From: Pestalotiopsis fici W106-1 | Lineage: Eukaryota; Ascomycota; Sordariomycetes; Amphisphaeriales; Sporocadaceae | DNA: 64,000 bases | Direction: 5' to 3' | NCBI RefSeq assembly: GCF_000516985.1 | Contig: NW_006917095.1 | Location: forward strand, 2,609,077 to 2,673,076 | Shown: positions 33,778 to 44,038 of the stretch, piece after piece | How positions within the stretch are numbered: position 1 is the first letter of the stretch | How the letters are laid out: every line of letters begins with the position of its first letter | The notes under the pieces: generated by a model | Seen by the model: the letters and a program-made list of their open reading frames with translations, nothing else | Databases searched by the model: none | Told to the model about the DNA's origin: nothing | Translations under genes and position numbers: made by a program

Positions 33778-34541
33778 TCACCTCTTTCTCCCGTTTGCCT
33801 GTGGTTCGTTGGCAAGGTTCATGGCTTCGGCCTCCTTCTCCATCTTTTTCATCCAGCGGTCGACGAGCTCCTTGTTCTCAGCCTTGATCTTCTTGCACTC
33901 GTTCTCGCGCACGTCGAGCTGGATATTGAGTGTCAGGTTGTCGTCTTGAACATCCTTGAGCAGGCGGTTCTTGCCGACCAGCTCCTCGGTTCGGTCGCGC
34001 AACTTGGCGGCGAGGCTGTTGCGCTCTGCTGTCAGCTCGCGCACGCGCCGGTCGTCGGCCTTGCTCTTGGCCCGCAGCGTGGTCAGCTCCGTGTCGGCGC
34101 TGCGTTGTTTGGCTTGGAGTTGGCCCCGAGACCGCAGGGCTTCGGCTAGGTCGAGTCGGAGCTGTGCTGTTGCAGTCGTGTCTGAGGAGGCGGCGTTGCC
34201 GGGGCTGGTGTTGTCGATGGTGATGGAAGGTGGTTGTTGTTGGACTTTTTGTTCCAATACTGCCTTTTCCGCCTCGAGGGCGGCGACGCGGTCTGCTAGT
34301 TGGGAGCCTATACATGGGGGCAACGAGGCTTGATATTAGTCGAAAGGGTCCTGCGCTTCTCTCCCTTTCTTTGCTCTTTAATCTAGCAACGGGAGACCGG
34401 GGGCGGTAGTTTTTATCGGAGACAAAAAGAAAAAAAGAACGAGAATCTGAACTGACATGCTGAGACTATATCCTTATTGATCGGGTTGCGAAACTCGGCC
34501 TCGTGCAAGTTGGCAAGGTACTGAGATCGCCAGTCTGGCAT
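33778..34541 (-). CDS. ATG16: Autophagy protein 16
   Basis: Dimeric coiled-coil protein that binds the Atg12-Atg5 conjugate and places the Atg8 lipidation machinery on the phagophore (family knowledge). Exon 1 is 34541..34457, the intron is 34456..34308 and exon 2 is 34307..33778, giving 204 residues. The N-terminus MPDWRSQYLANLHEAEFRNP is the Atg5-binding helix. From about 30 to 195 the chain is a continuous coiled coil (LADRVAALEAEKAVLEQKVQ, LAAKLRDRTEELVGKNRLLK). The conserved LLKDVQDDNLTLNIQLDVRE and ENKELVDRWMKKMEKEAEAM segments mark Atg16. No WD40 domain follows, as usual in fungi. Confidence 0.93.
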
Positions 34542-34613
34542 GGCGCCGAATTGTTTATATGTTTACTCTGCGCGACTTATTTGTTTACAGTCTGATAAGG
34601 AGGTGGAGGAGGT

Positions 34614-34633
34614 GCAAGCAAGCAAGCAAGCAA
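34614..34633. repeat. GCAA microsatellite
   Basis: Five consecutive GCAA units in the ATG16 upstream region. Confidence 0.85.
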
Positions 34634-35195
34634 AAGCACAAGTAATGGTGGTGGGATGATGCGCGTCAAACGTGACAAGAGGGAAATCACACTTGGCGGG
34701 GCAGAGGGAGAAATGATATGGGGGAGGGGTTGGGAATGACGAAGGGCCCGGCCGTTTTGGAAGGACGACAAATATAATAAGGTTACTCCGTAGCGCAGTA
34801 CGCACTACCCATCAGGATAAGGTAGAAGAAGAAAACGACAGCGAGACTATGATGGGAGAGTTGTGCCGGACATGAAATGCCATGTGGGCTCTGTGATCAG
34901 TCATCAGCATAACTCTTGATTGATGGTGATGGATCATGAACCCGCTTTAACTTGAGCGTGTAGAGCGCAGTTCATCTAGCTGGGTAAGGTATGCATGTAT
35001 CAGCGCCGGCGCCGGTCGGTGTCAGCGGGCCTTTGCTGGCTGTGGGGGATCGGGTTAAACAGTAGCGGGTGTTACCTAGGTAAGCTTTGTAACCCCCTGT
35101 CGTAGCGTAGATGGGATAAGCTCATAATGGTTAGACTATCCAAAGACGTTTGGAATAAATGACAGCCAGTCACCACAGACCTATTACAGTACTAC

Positions 35196-35534
35196 TATCC
35201 CCTTATCTGGCAAGCACCCTCCTTGCCTTATATGGCAGTTTTGGTACGCCGAGCCTAAAAAACTGGAGTACATATCCGCTATAACACTCGAAATCTCTGC
35301 ATTCGACCGGTGCTTAAAGACCGCCGATATTTTTTTAATTTTTAAAAAGCTATATTAAGTTAATTCCGGAATTTATTTATTATTTTTTATATTTTAAATA
35401 GGATTTAAACAGTGGTTACGAAGTTATTTAGATAATATAATCTGGGGAGAATTTATGGTATGTGATTGGGTAGTTTTGCAAGTACTCTCTGGCGATCAAG
35501 TCAAAAAGGAGGGTGCTTGCCAGATAAGGGGATA
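35196..35534. mobile_element. MITE: 335-bp element with 25-bp perfect terminal inverted repeats and TA duplication
   Basis: The left end at 35198..35222 begins TCCCCTTATCTGGCAAGC and is the exact reverse complement of 35508..35532 (25 of 25 bases). Each end is flanked by TA (35196-35197 and 35533-35534), the target-site duplication of Tc1/mariner/pogo-type transposases. The inside has no open frame and a very AT-rich core at about 35325-35420 (long T and A runs), which fits a non-autonomous element, possibly also mutated by RIP. The ends and TA are seen directly; the superfamily is inferred. The perfect ends suggest a fairly recent insertion. Confidence 0.88.
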
Positions 35535-36292
35535 TGTGCTATCACTACTCAGCCTTATTGTGCAACACAAGGGGTGAATAATACCCTACACCGCACCGTG
35601 TACTGATATTGAAGTCTGAAGACGAGCACTTCTCTGATCGGATAGTATTTCGTACAGTCAAGATACTATAGTCATCTTGATCGGTCCAATATTAGCACGA
35701 TTATGCAGGCAGCCAGCCAATCATCAAGTGCTCCAAGTTTATGCAGACATACATTCATGAAATCTGGTGTGTTCAAAGATGAACCACCTCGGCCAAGTTG
35801 CCTCCAGACAATTGCTTATTTACCAGAATACAATACTTTCTGACTTCGTGGAAATACGTATAAGCAAATGAGAATTTCCATAAATCTTCATGATTGAGCA
35901 CAGCGCTTTCCTCTTTTTCGTTTGCCATCTTTCTTGTTTCTAGTTTCTGTCCTGGCTAGCTCTTTATCCACCTCTCAGCTACCAGACTACAGCCTTTGTA
36001 ACAAGGGGTTGGGTCGGTTCGTGATGTCTGCCAGATAGTCATGGTCGTGTCTTCCTAGTGCTGATTCTGATGGGCTAACTTTAGTCTCACGCTTCGACGT
36101 GGACGCCAGCAAAATGTATCTTAGTCCAGTTCGAGCTGATGGCGTCGATACCCCCTTTGCTTGGGCATTGGTATGAGTAAATTTGCCAGCACATCCAAGA
36201 AACTGTGTGCCGACAACTTGGATCTTGTCGATGTGCCTATTCAAGAGCAAACCGAACAACACGTGAAATTCAATCATCAAACAACTCGAGAT

Positions 36293-38377
36293 ATGGCGGA
36301 CTTGGCACCAGTTATCATGCTCGCCGCGGCTCTGGCAGCTACAGCTGCGCTGCAATTTTTCTACAAATTATATCAGACAAGAAGACGCTTTCGGTCTCTT
36401 GTAAGCGCTCGATTTTTCCCCAATACCATTGATGGAATTTCGCGGAATGTACAGGCATGCTGATAAAATGTTGTATTAGCCAGGACCGCCCCATAGCCTT
36501 CTTTGGGGCCATCTCAAAATCATGGGAGAAATTGCGGCGACATTCCCACCCAATATGCACCCCCAATCATACATAACGGCCATTGCCCAAAAGTGTAAGT
36601 CCATAAGAAACGTCTCGTATTCCCAGTGTCTATGTGTCCATGATATGAGAGAATGAATTGGTCACAATCTCCATATCTGGTGGTTTATGGTAGATTCTCG
36701 AGTATGGGATCTCTTCGGTTTGAGCTGAACGAATTCATTGACTCTGATATGACGTTTCATCATATTCTACACAAGCATCTATTCTTCTTACCAAGGAAAT
36801 ATCCTAAAAGCTGACTGATGTGTGATGGACAGATAATCTCAAAGGTATCTTCTACCTGGATCTATGGCCCGTGGCAGACCCTCAAGTCGTCCTGATTGAG
36901 CCGGAGCTCATGGACCAAGTCCAAGTGCAGCGCGCCTATAACCAGCATCCCATGTCTGAGGAGTTATTGTCTTCCATGGTTGGCCCCAATGTAGTGGCTG
37001 CGGCCAATGGTCCGGTGTGGAAGAAGCTTCATCATGCCATGGCACCCAGCTTTCTCATGTCGCATGTGCGCACGCTCACCGGTCTCATGGCCGACGAGAC
37101 CATCTTGTTCCGGGACCGGCTGAAGTCGCTCGCCCGGGACGGCGGCGCCTTTAGTCTCGAAAAGGAGTGTAGCAGGTTGATTTTCGACATTGTCGGGCAA
37201 ATTGTCTTTAATTTCCCTCTGCACGCCCAGACGCAGGGAAGCTCGTACCTGGATGATCTAAAGGAGACAGTAGAGCTCATCAATGAGAGTCTGAGCATGA
37301 ACCCGCTAGTCAAGCTCAAGGTGCGGATGCGCAAGGGCGCAATCACGAAGCGGCTTGATGCGGCCATTCGTACCAAGATCGAAGAGAGATGGGATACCCT
37401 GAGAAACGGTAATGTATTCCCGACGAGAAAGAACTTTCTGAGCATTCTAGACCTCATGCTTCGAGAGGCTTTGGCCAAGGAGGGTCAAGGCAGCGTCAAA
37501 TCGGCCAAGCTGCCCAAGGAGGAACTTGGCTTGTTGGTCACCAAGTAAGTCCACTCGTCACGTGAATCTTACTGCATGCGACTGACAAAGAGAACAGTGT
37601 AAAGGGGCTTCTGCTTGGTGGCCAAGGAACAACTGTAGACACTCTATGCGTAAGTACCGAGGACACTATGCAGCCTACAGATCGGCTGACGCTCGACAGT
37701 ACATAAATATGCTGCTCTCCAAAAATCCCGAGGTTGTCCAAAAATTGCGCGATGAGCACGACGCCGTCTTTGGAAAGAGTACCGCAGAAACTTTGGGTCT
37801 TCTCGAATCTGACCCTAGTAGACTGAATGATCTTGAGTACACCTCGGCGGTCATCAAGGAATCCCTACGGCTTTTCCCCGTCGGCTTTGGTATCCGGCAA
37901 GCACCAGCAGGGTAAGCTTTGTTGCTTCTAGTCACTATTCCTATCCAATGCTGATTCCTTGCCAGTTCCGTGGTTACCTATCAGGACCAGTCCTACCCCA
38001 TCGATGACCTTGTGATCGTTCCCTGCTGGCACACAATGCACTACGACGAGACTTACTTTCCGAACCCGTCCCTGTTTCGACCGGAGCGCTTCCTGGGCGA
38101 CTCGGTTCCCCGAGGATGGTTCCGCACCTTCAGCCGCGGGGCGAGGGCGTGTCTGGGCCAGGATCTCGCCATGGACATGATGCGCGTCGTGCTACTGCTC
38201 ACGGTGCGAGATTTTGATTTTGTGTGCGCCGGGCTTGAGCCGAATGAGAAGCCAAAGAGCACGTACACGGATTTGGATACCGTCTTTGGCGACGTTGTGT
38301 TTGCTGAGCTGGCCTTGGAAGCACGGCCTAGGGGCGGCATGATGATGACTGTCAAGGAGAGTGGATATAGTCTGTAG
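36293..38377 (+). CDS. Cytochrome P450 monooxygenase
   Basis: Haem monooxygenase anchored in the ER membrane. Exons are 36293..36400, 36480..36594, 36833..37544, 37598..37649, 37700..37911 and 37966..38377, giving 536 residues. An N-terminal anchor (about 5-25) is followed by the proline hinge LPGPPHS and GHLKIMGE. The I-helix is LLLGGQGTTVDTL: the usual acidic residue before the Thr is Gly. The ExxR motif is KESLRLFP (E383, R386), PERF is FRPERFL, and the haem loop FSRGARACLGQDLA has the ligand Cys462. All parts of a working P450 are present. It resembles fungal P450s of the CYP52/CYP539 or sterigmatocystin StcS-like type in layout, but substrate and clan are not assignable by eye. It converges on a DUF7704-like gene. 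Confidence 0.92.
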
Positions 38378-38636
38378 GTGTACTGCATCATATGAACTCT
38401 TGTATAGCGGGCCCAAGACGCTCTATAAAAGACTCTGTATTTGCATTATTGCTACTGAATACGGATTGGTTGTCCTATGTGGATGTATGATGGGTAATTC
38501 CGGGTTCATCGAGACTATTTATTGTGATTCATCAGTCGTCGATTCTCCTACCAACAAAACGTGAAATGCCTCCCATACGACGTAGAGCGTAACTCCAAGC
38601 GCACCAGAAAGTGTCTAAAGGAATACAACCAGCTCC

Positions 38637-39119
38637 TCATTTGGATTTTGTAGTCTTCTTACTCTCCATACCGACACCCGCCAGAAAGGCAATACGCATG
38701 GAAGCACCCAGGTATACAAACGGCACATTGCCCCAATCAATGGCGTTCCACGACGAGACATTCCAGTAGACGCTGGTGCCGACGGCCGAGACAGAGTACA
38801 GGTGACCAAAGTCGGCCAGGAGCAGCACAAACAGCACCGTCTTCCACACCCTCAGGTCGCCGGTGGACCGGAGGACGAGCGCCTCGTTGAGGGCAAAGAG
38901 GAGATAGAGGTTGGCCAGCTGGGATAGGACAACGGATGTGCCCGTGGGAATGGCGGTGCCGCCCGGGGCTGTGGAGGCGTGTGTGAGGGCCAGGTACTCT
39001 GCCTGGCGGAAGTGTGCATAAAAGGCGCCCACGAGTGCCGAGATGGGTTCAATGACCAGAAAGAACAAGCGGTAGGCGAATGGGAGAACGAAGCCAACTG
39101 GCGCTGTCTTGTTCGCCAT
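38637..39119 (-). CDS. Four-TM membrane protein, DUF7704-like
   Basis: Single-exon gene of 160 residues. Four hydrophobic segments at about 8-30, 63-85, 91-112 and 128-150 (AYRLFFLVIEPISALVGAFY, LANLYLLFALNEALVLRS, TVLFVLLLADFGHLYSVSA, FVYLGASMRIAFLAGVG) predict a small polytopic protein. The pattern (early Glu-Pro in TM1, ALNEALVLR, LLADFGHLYS) fits the fungal DUF7704 family as I remember it; no function is known for that family. It ends in a Lys-rich tail (KKTTKSK), a possible ER retrieval-type signal. It lies tail-to-tail with the P450, 259 bp apart, so a functional link is possible but not shown. Confidence 0.85.
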   Translation of the reverse strand: MANKTAPVGFVLPFAYRLFFLVIEPISALVGAFYAHFRQAEYLALTHASTAPGGTAIPTGTSVVLSQLANLYLLFALNEALVLRSTGDLRVWKTVLFVLLLADFGHLYSVSAVGTSVYWNVSSWNAIDWGNVPFVYLGASMRIAFLAGVGMESKKTTKSK

Positions 39120-39326
39120 GATGTCTAGTTGATAGGAATGACTTGTTCTGGTAGTGGTTCCTCGTCGTTCGTATCGACTTGGATAATATGGAGCTTAGGG
39201 ATTTTTTTCAGGATCTTTCAAATTGATAAGAAATTGTCAAGTATAAAATATGTGATTGCTAGAGTATAACATTCGATTATAGCAATCAAGCACGACATGA
39301 AATCAAAGCAGAGCTAGTTGCGCATC

Positions 39327-39351
39327 AATCCTGCCTGAAACCGGCAGGATT
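39327..39351. repeat. Perfect hairpin: 9-bp inverted repeat, 7-nt loop
   Basis: AATCCTGCC, loop TGAAACC, GGCAGGATT. Short, isolated, with no further arms. Confidence 0.7.
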
Positions 39352-39603
39352 AATATTATTCCCAACATGGCGCTTCACTGACATAGCAGTGAGATGTGAA
39401 TATACTCAACTCCACAGTACGAGGTTTGGTCGGCCCTTTTCGCTGAATTACTTTCGATCCCTCCTTTCACTCAATGCTTCGTGTGAATTATTCCTAGGGA
39501 AAATGGAGTGTGGCTATTGAGAAGACCAGCACTTCTCAACGCCGGCCGCCACTATAATCAAGGCCCAGACATACCCCTGCAAGCGATCAAGCCTTCAAGG
39601 CCC

Positions 39604-39653
39604 TAATACCTGCGCCTTATACCTGCGCCTTATACCTGCGCCTTATACCTGCC
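39604..39653. repeat. 13-bp tandem repeat, about 3.5 copies
   Basis: Three identical consecutive copies of TACCTGCGCCTTA and a partial fourth before GCCTGG. Confidence 0.85.
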
Positions 39654-39880
39654 TGGCTCTTCACAAGCACCAGGACATATCGTTCGTAAGATTTAGAAAC
39701 GTGAAAACTTGGGGCAACGATATCATCAAGTCTACAAAGACTCACAAAATGATTGCGAGGAAGAAGAAAAGAAGAAGGTGATTCTCAACTCGTGGTAGTT
39801 TTATTTTGTGTATCAGGTACAAATAGCATTATTTTCTTTCCTTTTAAACTCAACCTTTGCCTAAATATCATGATATCTTC

Positions 39881-40891
39881 TCATCTCGCTCCTAATCCCG
39901 TTCCAGGCAATTCGGATACCGGTCTTGGCATTTCCGTGTCCTGTCCATCTAGCTCCATCGACATGGGATGATGCCTCTGTGCTATAGCTGTCGATATCGA
40001 GTCCCAGGTGGCTGAAGACATTTGCGAACCGTGGCGAGGTTGATTTTTCCATGCATCCGACACCCCTAGATTCGAGTTGTTCTCATAGGGTGGTGATCCG
40101 GGAGGAACATCGTATGGTCTTTTGGGAGAGTATGGATTATAACCCTGTGGCGGCGGCGAATCTGGAAACGCGACACTGTGTGCTGATTGTGGCATATCTT
40201 GATATGTTTGCGAGAAGCCCGGGGACACGGCTACGTACTTGTATTAGATTTTTTATTTTTATTTTTAAGAAAGTTTGGGTGAGTCGATGGATAACTTACG
40301 AGAGTATCCAAATGGGCTGTTAATAGAAGAGTGAGGTTTCTCGACCTCCTTCTGAGCCTTTCTATGCCTCGCCAAGTACCCACATCTGTAAACCAAGATA
40401 GCGAGAAGTGCCAAGAGAAGTACACCACCACCGACGGCTATTCCAACAATGGCGCCCGTGGATAAATGTACACCGTCGTGCGAGTTGGGTGTTGGTGTGC
40501 TTGTCGGCGTCGAGGTCGTGGTAGCGGTTCCAATCAAAACCTGCGCGGCACTCGGGTCATCGCTCAAACGAGCTGCCTCCAAGTCTTTTGTTGGACATTC
40601 TCCCAGATCGCAAGGGTTCGACTTGCAGCAACCAAGAAACGGAGGCGATGCCTGACAGGTCCACCAGTCAGTCGTGGCATTTGCATCTACACATTCCTGC
40701 TTCTTGATCTCATTGTAGTAGTCTGAAGAGAAGCTAGAAGGCTTGAGGTTCAGCTGAGGACATAGACCAGAGCCGTCGGCGCATGGATCGACGTCACAGC
40801 AGCCGAGAAAACGTATTTTTGCAGTATCGCAAACATAAAAGTCGCCCCCCTTTGGACAATTGAAACCGAGTTTTGTGTTTGGATTAGACAT
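39881..40891 (-). CDS. Cysteine-rich single-pass membrane protein
   Basis: Exon 1 is 40891..40300 and exon 2 is 40230..39881, giving 313 residues. MSNPNTKLGFNC is taken as the start; another in-frame ATG 33 codons upstream would add a weakly hydrophobic leader and cannot be excluded. The N-terminal part (1 to about 100) has two similar cysteine modules, FLGCCDVDPC and FLGCCKSNPC, plus further Cys pairs, and probably lies outside the cell. A Thr/Ser/Pro-rich linker (about 122-137) suits O-mannosylation. One TM segment follows (about 146-168, TGAIVGIAVGGGVLLLALLA), with a basic stop-transfer sequence (RHRKAQKEV) and a Pro/Ser/Tyr-rich cytosolic tail. The layout is like fungal wall-stress sensors, but it is not a WSC domain. 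Function unknown. Confidence 0.85.
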
Positions 40892-42406
40892 TATGGCAGA
40901 AGAAGCGTAATCCGTAGCTGCACTGCTGGTTAGGGTTGTGAGATGGGCAAGGGGAAAAGGTTGGAAACAAAACAGACAACCTGCTGTCATTAAGACGGAA
41001 TAGCAGTCATGTTACACTGCAAAGAGGTTCGTATGTACTGGTCAGAGATGGACCCAACAGGCACAGACTAAGCACTTTACCATAATCCGGCCAAATCTTG
41101 TCATGGCCTAATAATAGAGGCTGAATGGTGCACTTCTACAACGTGTTGGGTAGTGTGGCGATGCGCAAGTACAGAAAACCATTGTAGCCAAGGCGCAAGA
41201 TCTTCCATGGCTGAAAGCCATGATGACCCAGGATTTCTATACTAGTCGCCCAGAGAGCACATCATCTCTTATCCGAGGAAGAGGAAGACGCGCCCAAAAG
41301 CAGTTGCTCCCGCTTCTACCAAATTGACATGAGTTTGCTTGGAGAGCATACTGCAAAGGTCGGGTTAGATGCACTTTGGGGGGCGGAGCTTCGTCTGTCG
41401 GAACCAGTCATGAACCTGTGCCACCAACCACGACATCTGGTAGAATATCCGAATAAGCTGTCAAAAGATGCGTAAAGGGTGCTGCGGATCATCACAAGGA
41501 CATGTCTTGGGGGTAAAGACCCGCTGATCAGGAAGCGGGCAGTGAACGTTGGGTAACTGCCCTTGCGTCAGCGCCAAGCTCGCCAGCTGATTTACCAGCA
41601 ACAAAATGATCGTAAGCTTTCGTTCCTAGTCGACGCTCCCTCGTAAGTCTGATGATTTAGATCGGATCATTGAGTATGATAGCAGGATACGACGACGAAG
41701 GTTTGAATGAGAGCCCAAAGAAGGGTTCGAGAACAGGCTATATTTCGAGTATCGCCTTCAACACCTCCAAACACCAAGGGTGGATTAACTTTACTGGTAT
41801 GCATCCCCACGCAGTGGACGCAACACAGCTGAGGAGCAAGGCGCAATATTAACCTCAGCTAATTTGGACAGGCCATCGTCCATCCTTCGAGTAAGACAAG
41901 TCAAGTCAAATACAGCCTCGACAGGGTATCTAGACGATGCTAAGCTCCTCATGAAAGGAAGCTTGGAAAGCCAAAGACACCCAAGCTGAGATGCTGCTTC
42001 GGAGCGACCACAGGCCGATTTATGGATCATGTTGCGAATGAAATAGCCATGCACCATGGGAGAAACCAAGCAACATGTGCTCTATGGCATTATCAGAAGT
42101 TGTAATTCTGTTTGTTGCCTTTCGATAGTTGATGCAAAGTTCGAGGTGCACCTATGCGACGACTCTATAGAGAGACCCACATACCACAAAGTCACTGCTC
42201 CTATTGGGCCAAAAACGTCCAGCAAAGAAGCCAGCTGCCGGGGTTTACCCACAAGTGCTTGGCACACGATCCCACAATTGAATTTTTTGATTGCGGCCAC
42301 CCCCAAATTCCGAACTTTTGCTAAACCCAGCGACCGCGATCGACTTTTACATCTTCACGACCAACCGACAACCAGCAGTCTCACGCCCAGAGTCCCGTCG
42401 CCCAAG
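40892..42406. promoter_or_regulatory. Divergent intergenic region and RPS7 promoter, 1.5 kb
   Basis: Only short open frames occur. The last 250 bases before 42407 are the RPS7 promoter and leader (TTTTGCTAAACCC, CCAACCGACAACCAGCAGTC leader). No other gene is supported. Confidence 0.55.
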
Positions 42407-43496
42407 ATGTCTTCCCCCGCCCTCAACAAGATCGCCGCCAACAGCCCTTCGAGGCAGAACCCCTCTGAGCTCGAGACCAGCATTGCTGGCGCTCTCTACG
42501 ATCTCGAGACCAACACTGCCGACCTCAAGGTCGCTCTCCGCCCTCTGCAGTTCGTCTCTGCCCGCGAGGTAAGATAAAGACAAGAAACGAGCCAATCGAT
42601 GGCTCGTGTCCCCCGTAACGTGAAAGAAAGAAGAACCACACGAGAGAAAAAAAAAATCCTCTAGATCGCGACTTGATCCTGTTCCTACGATGGACTACTT
42701 GCTATGCTACATGCTCGCTTGCCCGCGACATCCCTAGCGATTCGTTCCTGTACTTCAACGTGTGTTCGCGACCTCGAACCCGAAGCCACATGTTGACTAC
42801 GAGGAGAGAGGGGAGCAACCACAGTAGTCTCTGCACCACTATCGAGAAACCTAGCAATACAATACATCAAGAGGAATAGGACGGGAAGCGGTCCAAGGAA
42901 CATTCATATGAAAAACATGTCTGTCCTGGAGCTCGCCTGCTGACTTTGGATCTTAATTAGATCGAGGTTGGCCACGGCAAGAAGGCTATTGTCATCTTTG
43001 TCCCCGTCCCTTCTCTGCAGGGTTTCCACCGCGTCCAGCAGCGGTAAGTTTTTCCACCCTCTCCATCTCCCATCTCTCCGCTTGGGGGACGTCCTGTCAA
43101 AGATAAATCTAAACTAACTCGTCTTGCAGCCTGACCCGTGAGCTCGAGAAGAAGTTCTCTGACCGCCACGTCCTGATCCTGGCCTCGCGCCGCATCCTCC
43201 CCCGCCCCAAGCGCTCTGCCCGCTCCCGCAACACCCAGACCCAGAAGCGCCCCCGTTCCCGCACTCTGACTGCTGTCCACGACGCCATCCTGGCCGACCT
43301 CGTCTACCCCGTCGAGATCGTCGGCAAGCGTCTCCGCACCAAGGAGGACGGCGCCAAGCTGCTCAAGGTTGTCCTCGACGAGAAGGAGCGTGGTGGTGTT
43401 GACTACCGCCTCGACACCTACTCCGAGGTCTACCGCCGCCTCACTGGCCGTGGTGTCACCTTTGAGTTCCCCCAGTCTGGCTCTACCGAGTACTAG
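42407..43496 (+). CDS. RPS7: 40S ribosomal protein eS7
   Basis: Structural protein of the small ribosomal subunit (body, needed for 18S rRNA maturation). Exons are 42407..42568, 42961..43043 and 43130..43496, giving 203 residues. The first intron (392 bp) is long for this window, as is usual in fungal ribosomal protein genes, and its acceptor is TTAATTAG. Hallmarks are [60 protein letters not shown] and RRILPRPKR. Codon choice is strongly C-ending, a sign of high expression compared with its neighbours. Confidence 0.98.
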
Positions 43497-44038
43497 GGTT
43501 AAGCGGTAAAAAGGCTTTGTCCATTGGGGACGATAACATCAGGGAAGCGAAACCAAAAAGAGATGGGTTGGTTTTCCGGCGTTTGAATCGGAACGGTTCA
43601 TTTGGAAGAGAGGTATACCAAAAAAAAGAATACCTGGTTCAGCATACATGAATCCTGAGATGATAGCATGAATGGACTACTCTTCCCGGCGTAATTCACA
43701 CAAAAGGGCATGGCGTTCAGAGATAGCTTGTGACATTTTCTTTAATGACGAGCATGGTTTTTGATGACAAGCCCAAACCATCCCATCAACTTCTTCTTCC
43801 CATATGCAATGTATCATGTCAGTCTCCCATCACGATGTCGTATGACTTGAGTACCTGCCGTCTGGTCACGCCGCCGGTAATGGCCATATTGATATTCATC
43901 ACCGTCGATCATTCTCAAGCGTGTAGCCCCTTTAGATAATGGCAACCTATCCAGACAAGATCACTACTATTATTACCAGCTCTATCAGTTTATATGGTTG
44001 TATCTCGGGGGTATCTCATGTACATAACAATTCACCGC
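43497..44038. other. Convergent intergenic region RPS7/dynactin p62
   Basis: About 540 bp of 3' flanking sequence of two convergent genes. No feature seen. Confidence 0.55.

Larger units (their letters stand above)
34542..36292. promoter_or_regulatory. Intergenic region ATG16 / P450, 1.75 kb, with MITE
   Basis: The gap separates opposed starts of ATG16 and the P450 gene. A GCAA microsatellite lies near ATG16, and a 335-bp inverted-repeat element lies in the middle (listed separately). The 35535-36290 part should hold the P450 promoter. An in-frame ATG at 36173 would add 40 residues to the P450, but the context favours the ATG at 36293. Confidence 0.55.
39120..39880. other. Intergenic region with small repeats
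   Basis: About 760 bp upstream of the DUF7704-like gene and downstream of the cysteine-rich membrane protein gene. It holds a perfect 9-bp-stem hairpin and a 13-bp tandem repeat (listed separately). No gene. Confidence 0.55.

Noticed and set aside
36173..36292. Upstream in-frame ATG that would lengthen the P450 by 40 residues
   Set aside because: The added part is polar and charged and would bury the membrane anchor; the ATG at 36293 gives the normal P450 start.
39327..39351. Hairpin as a transcription terminator or transposon end
   Set aside because: Fungal genes do not use such terminators, and no partner end or target duplication was found nearby.
41670..41852. 60-codon plus-strand frame upstream of RPS7
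   Set aside because: Short, no domain, no promoter signals.
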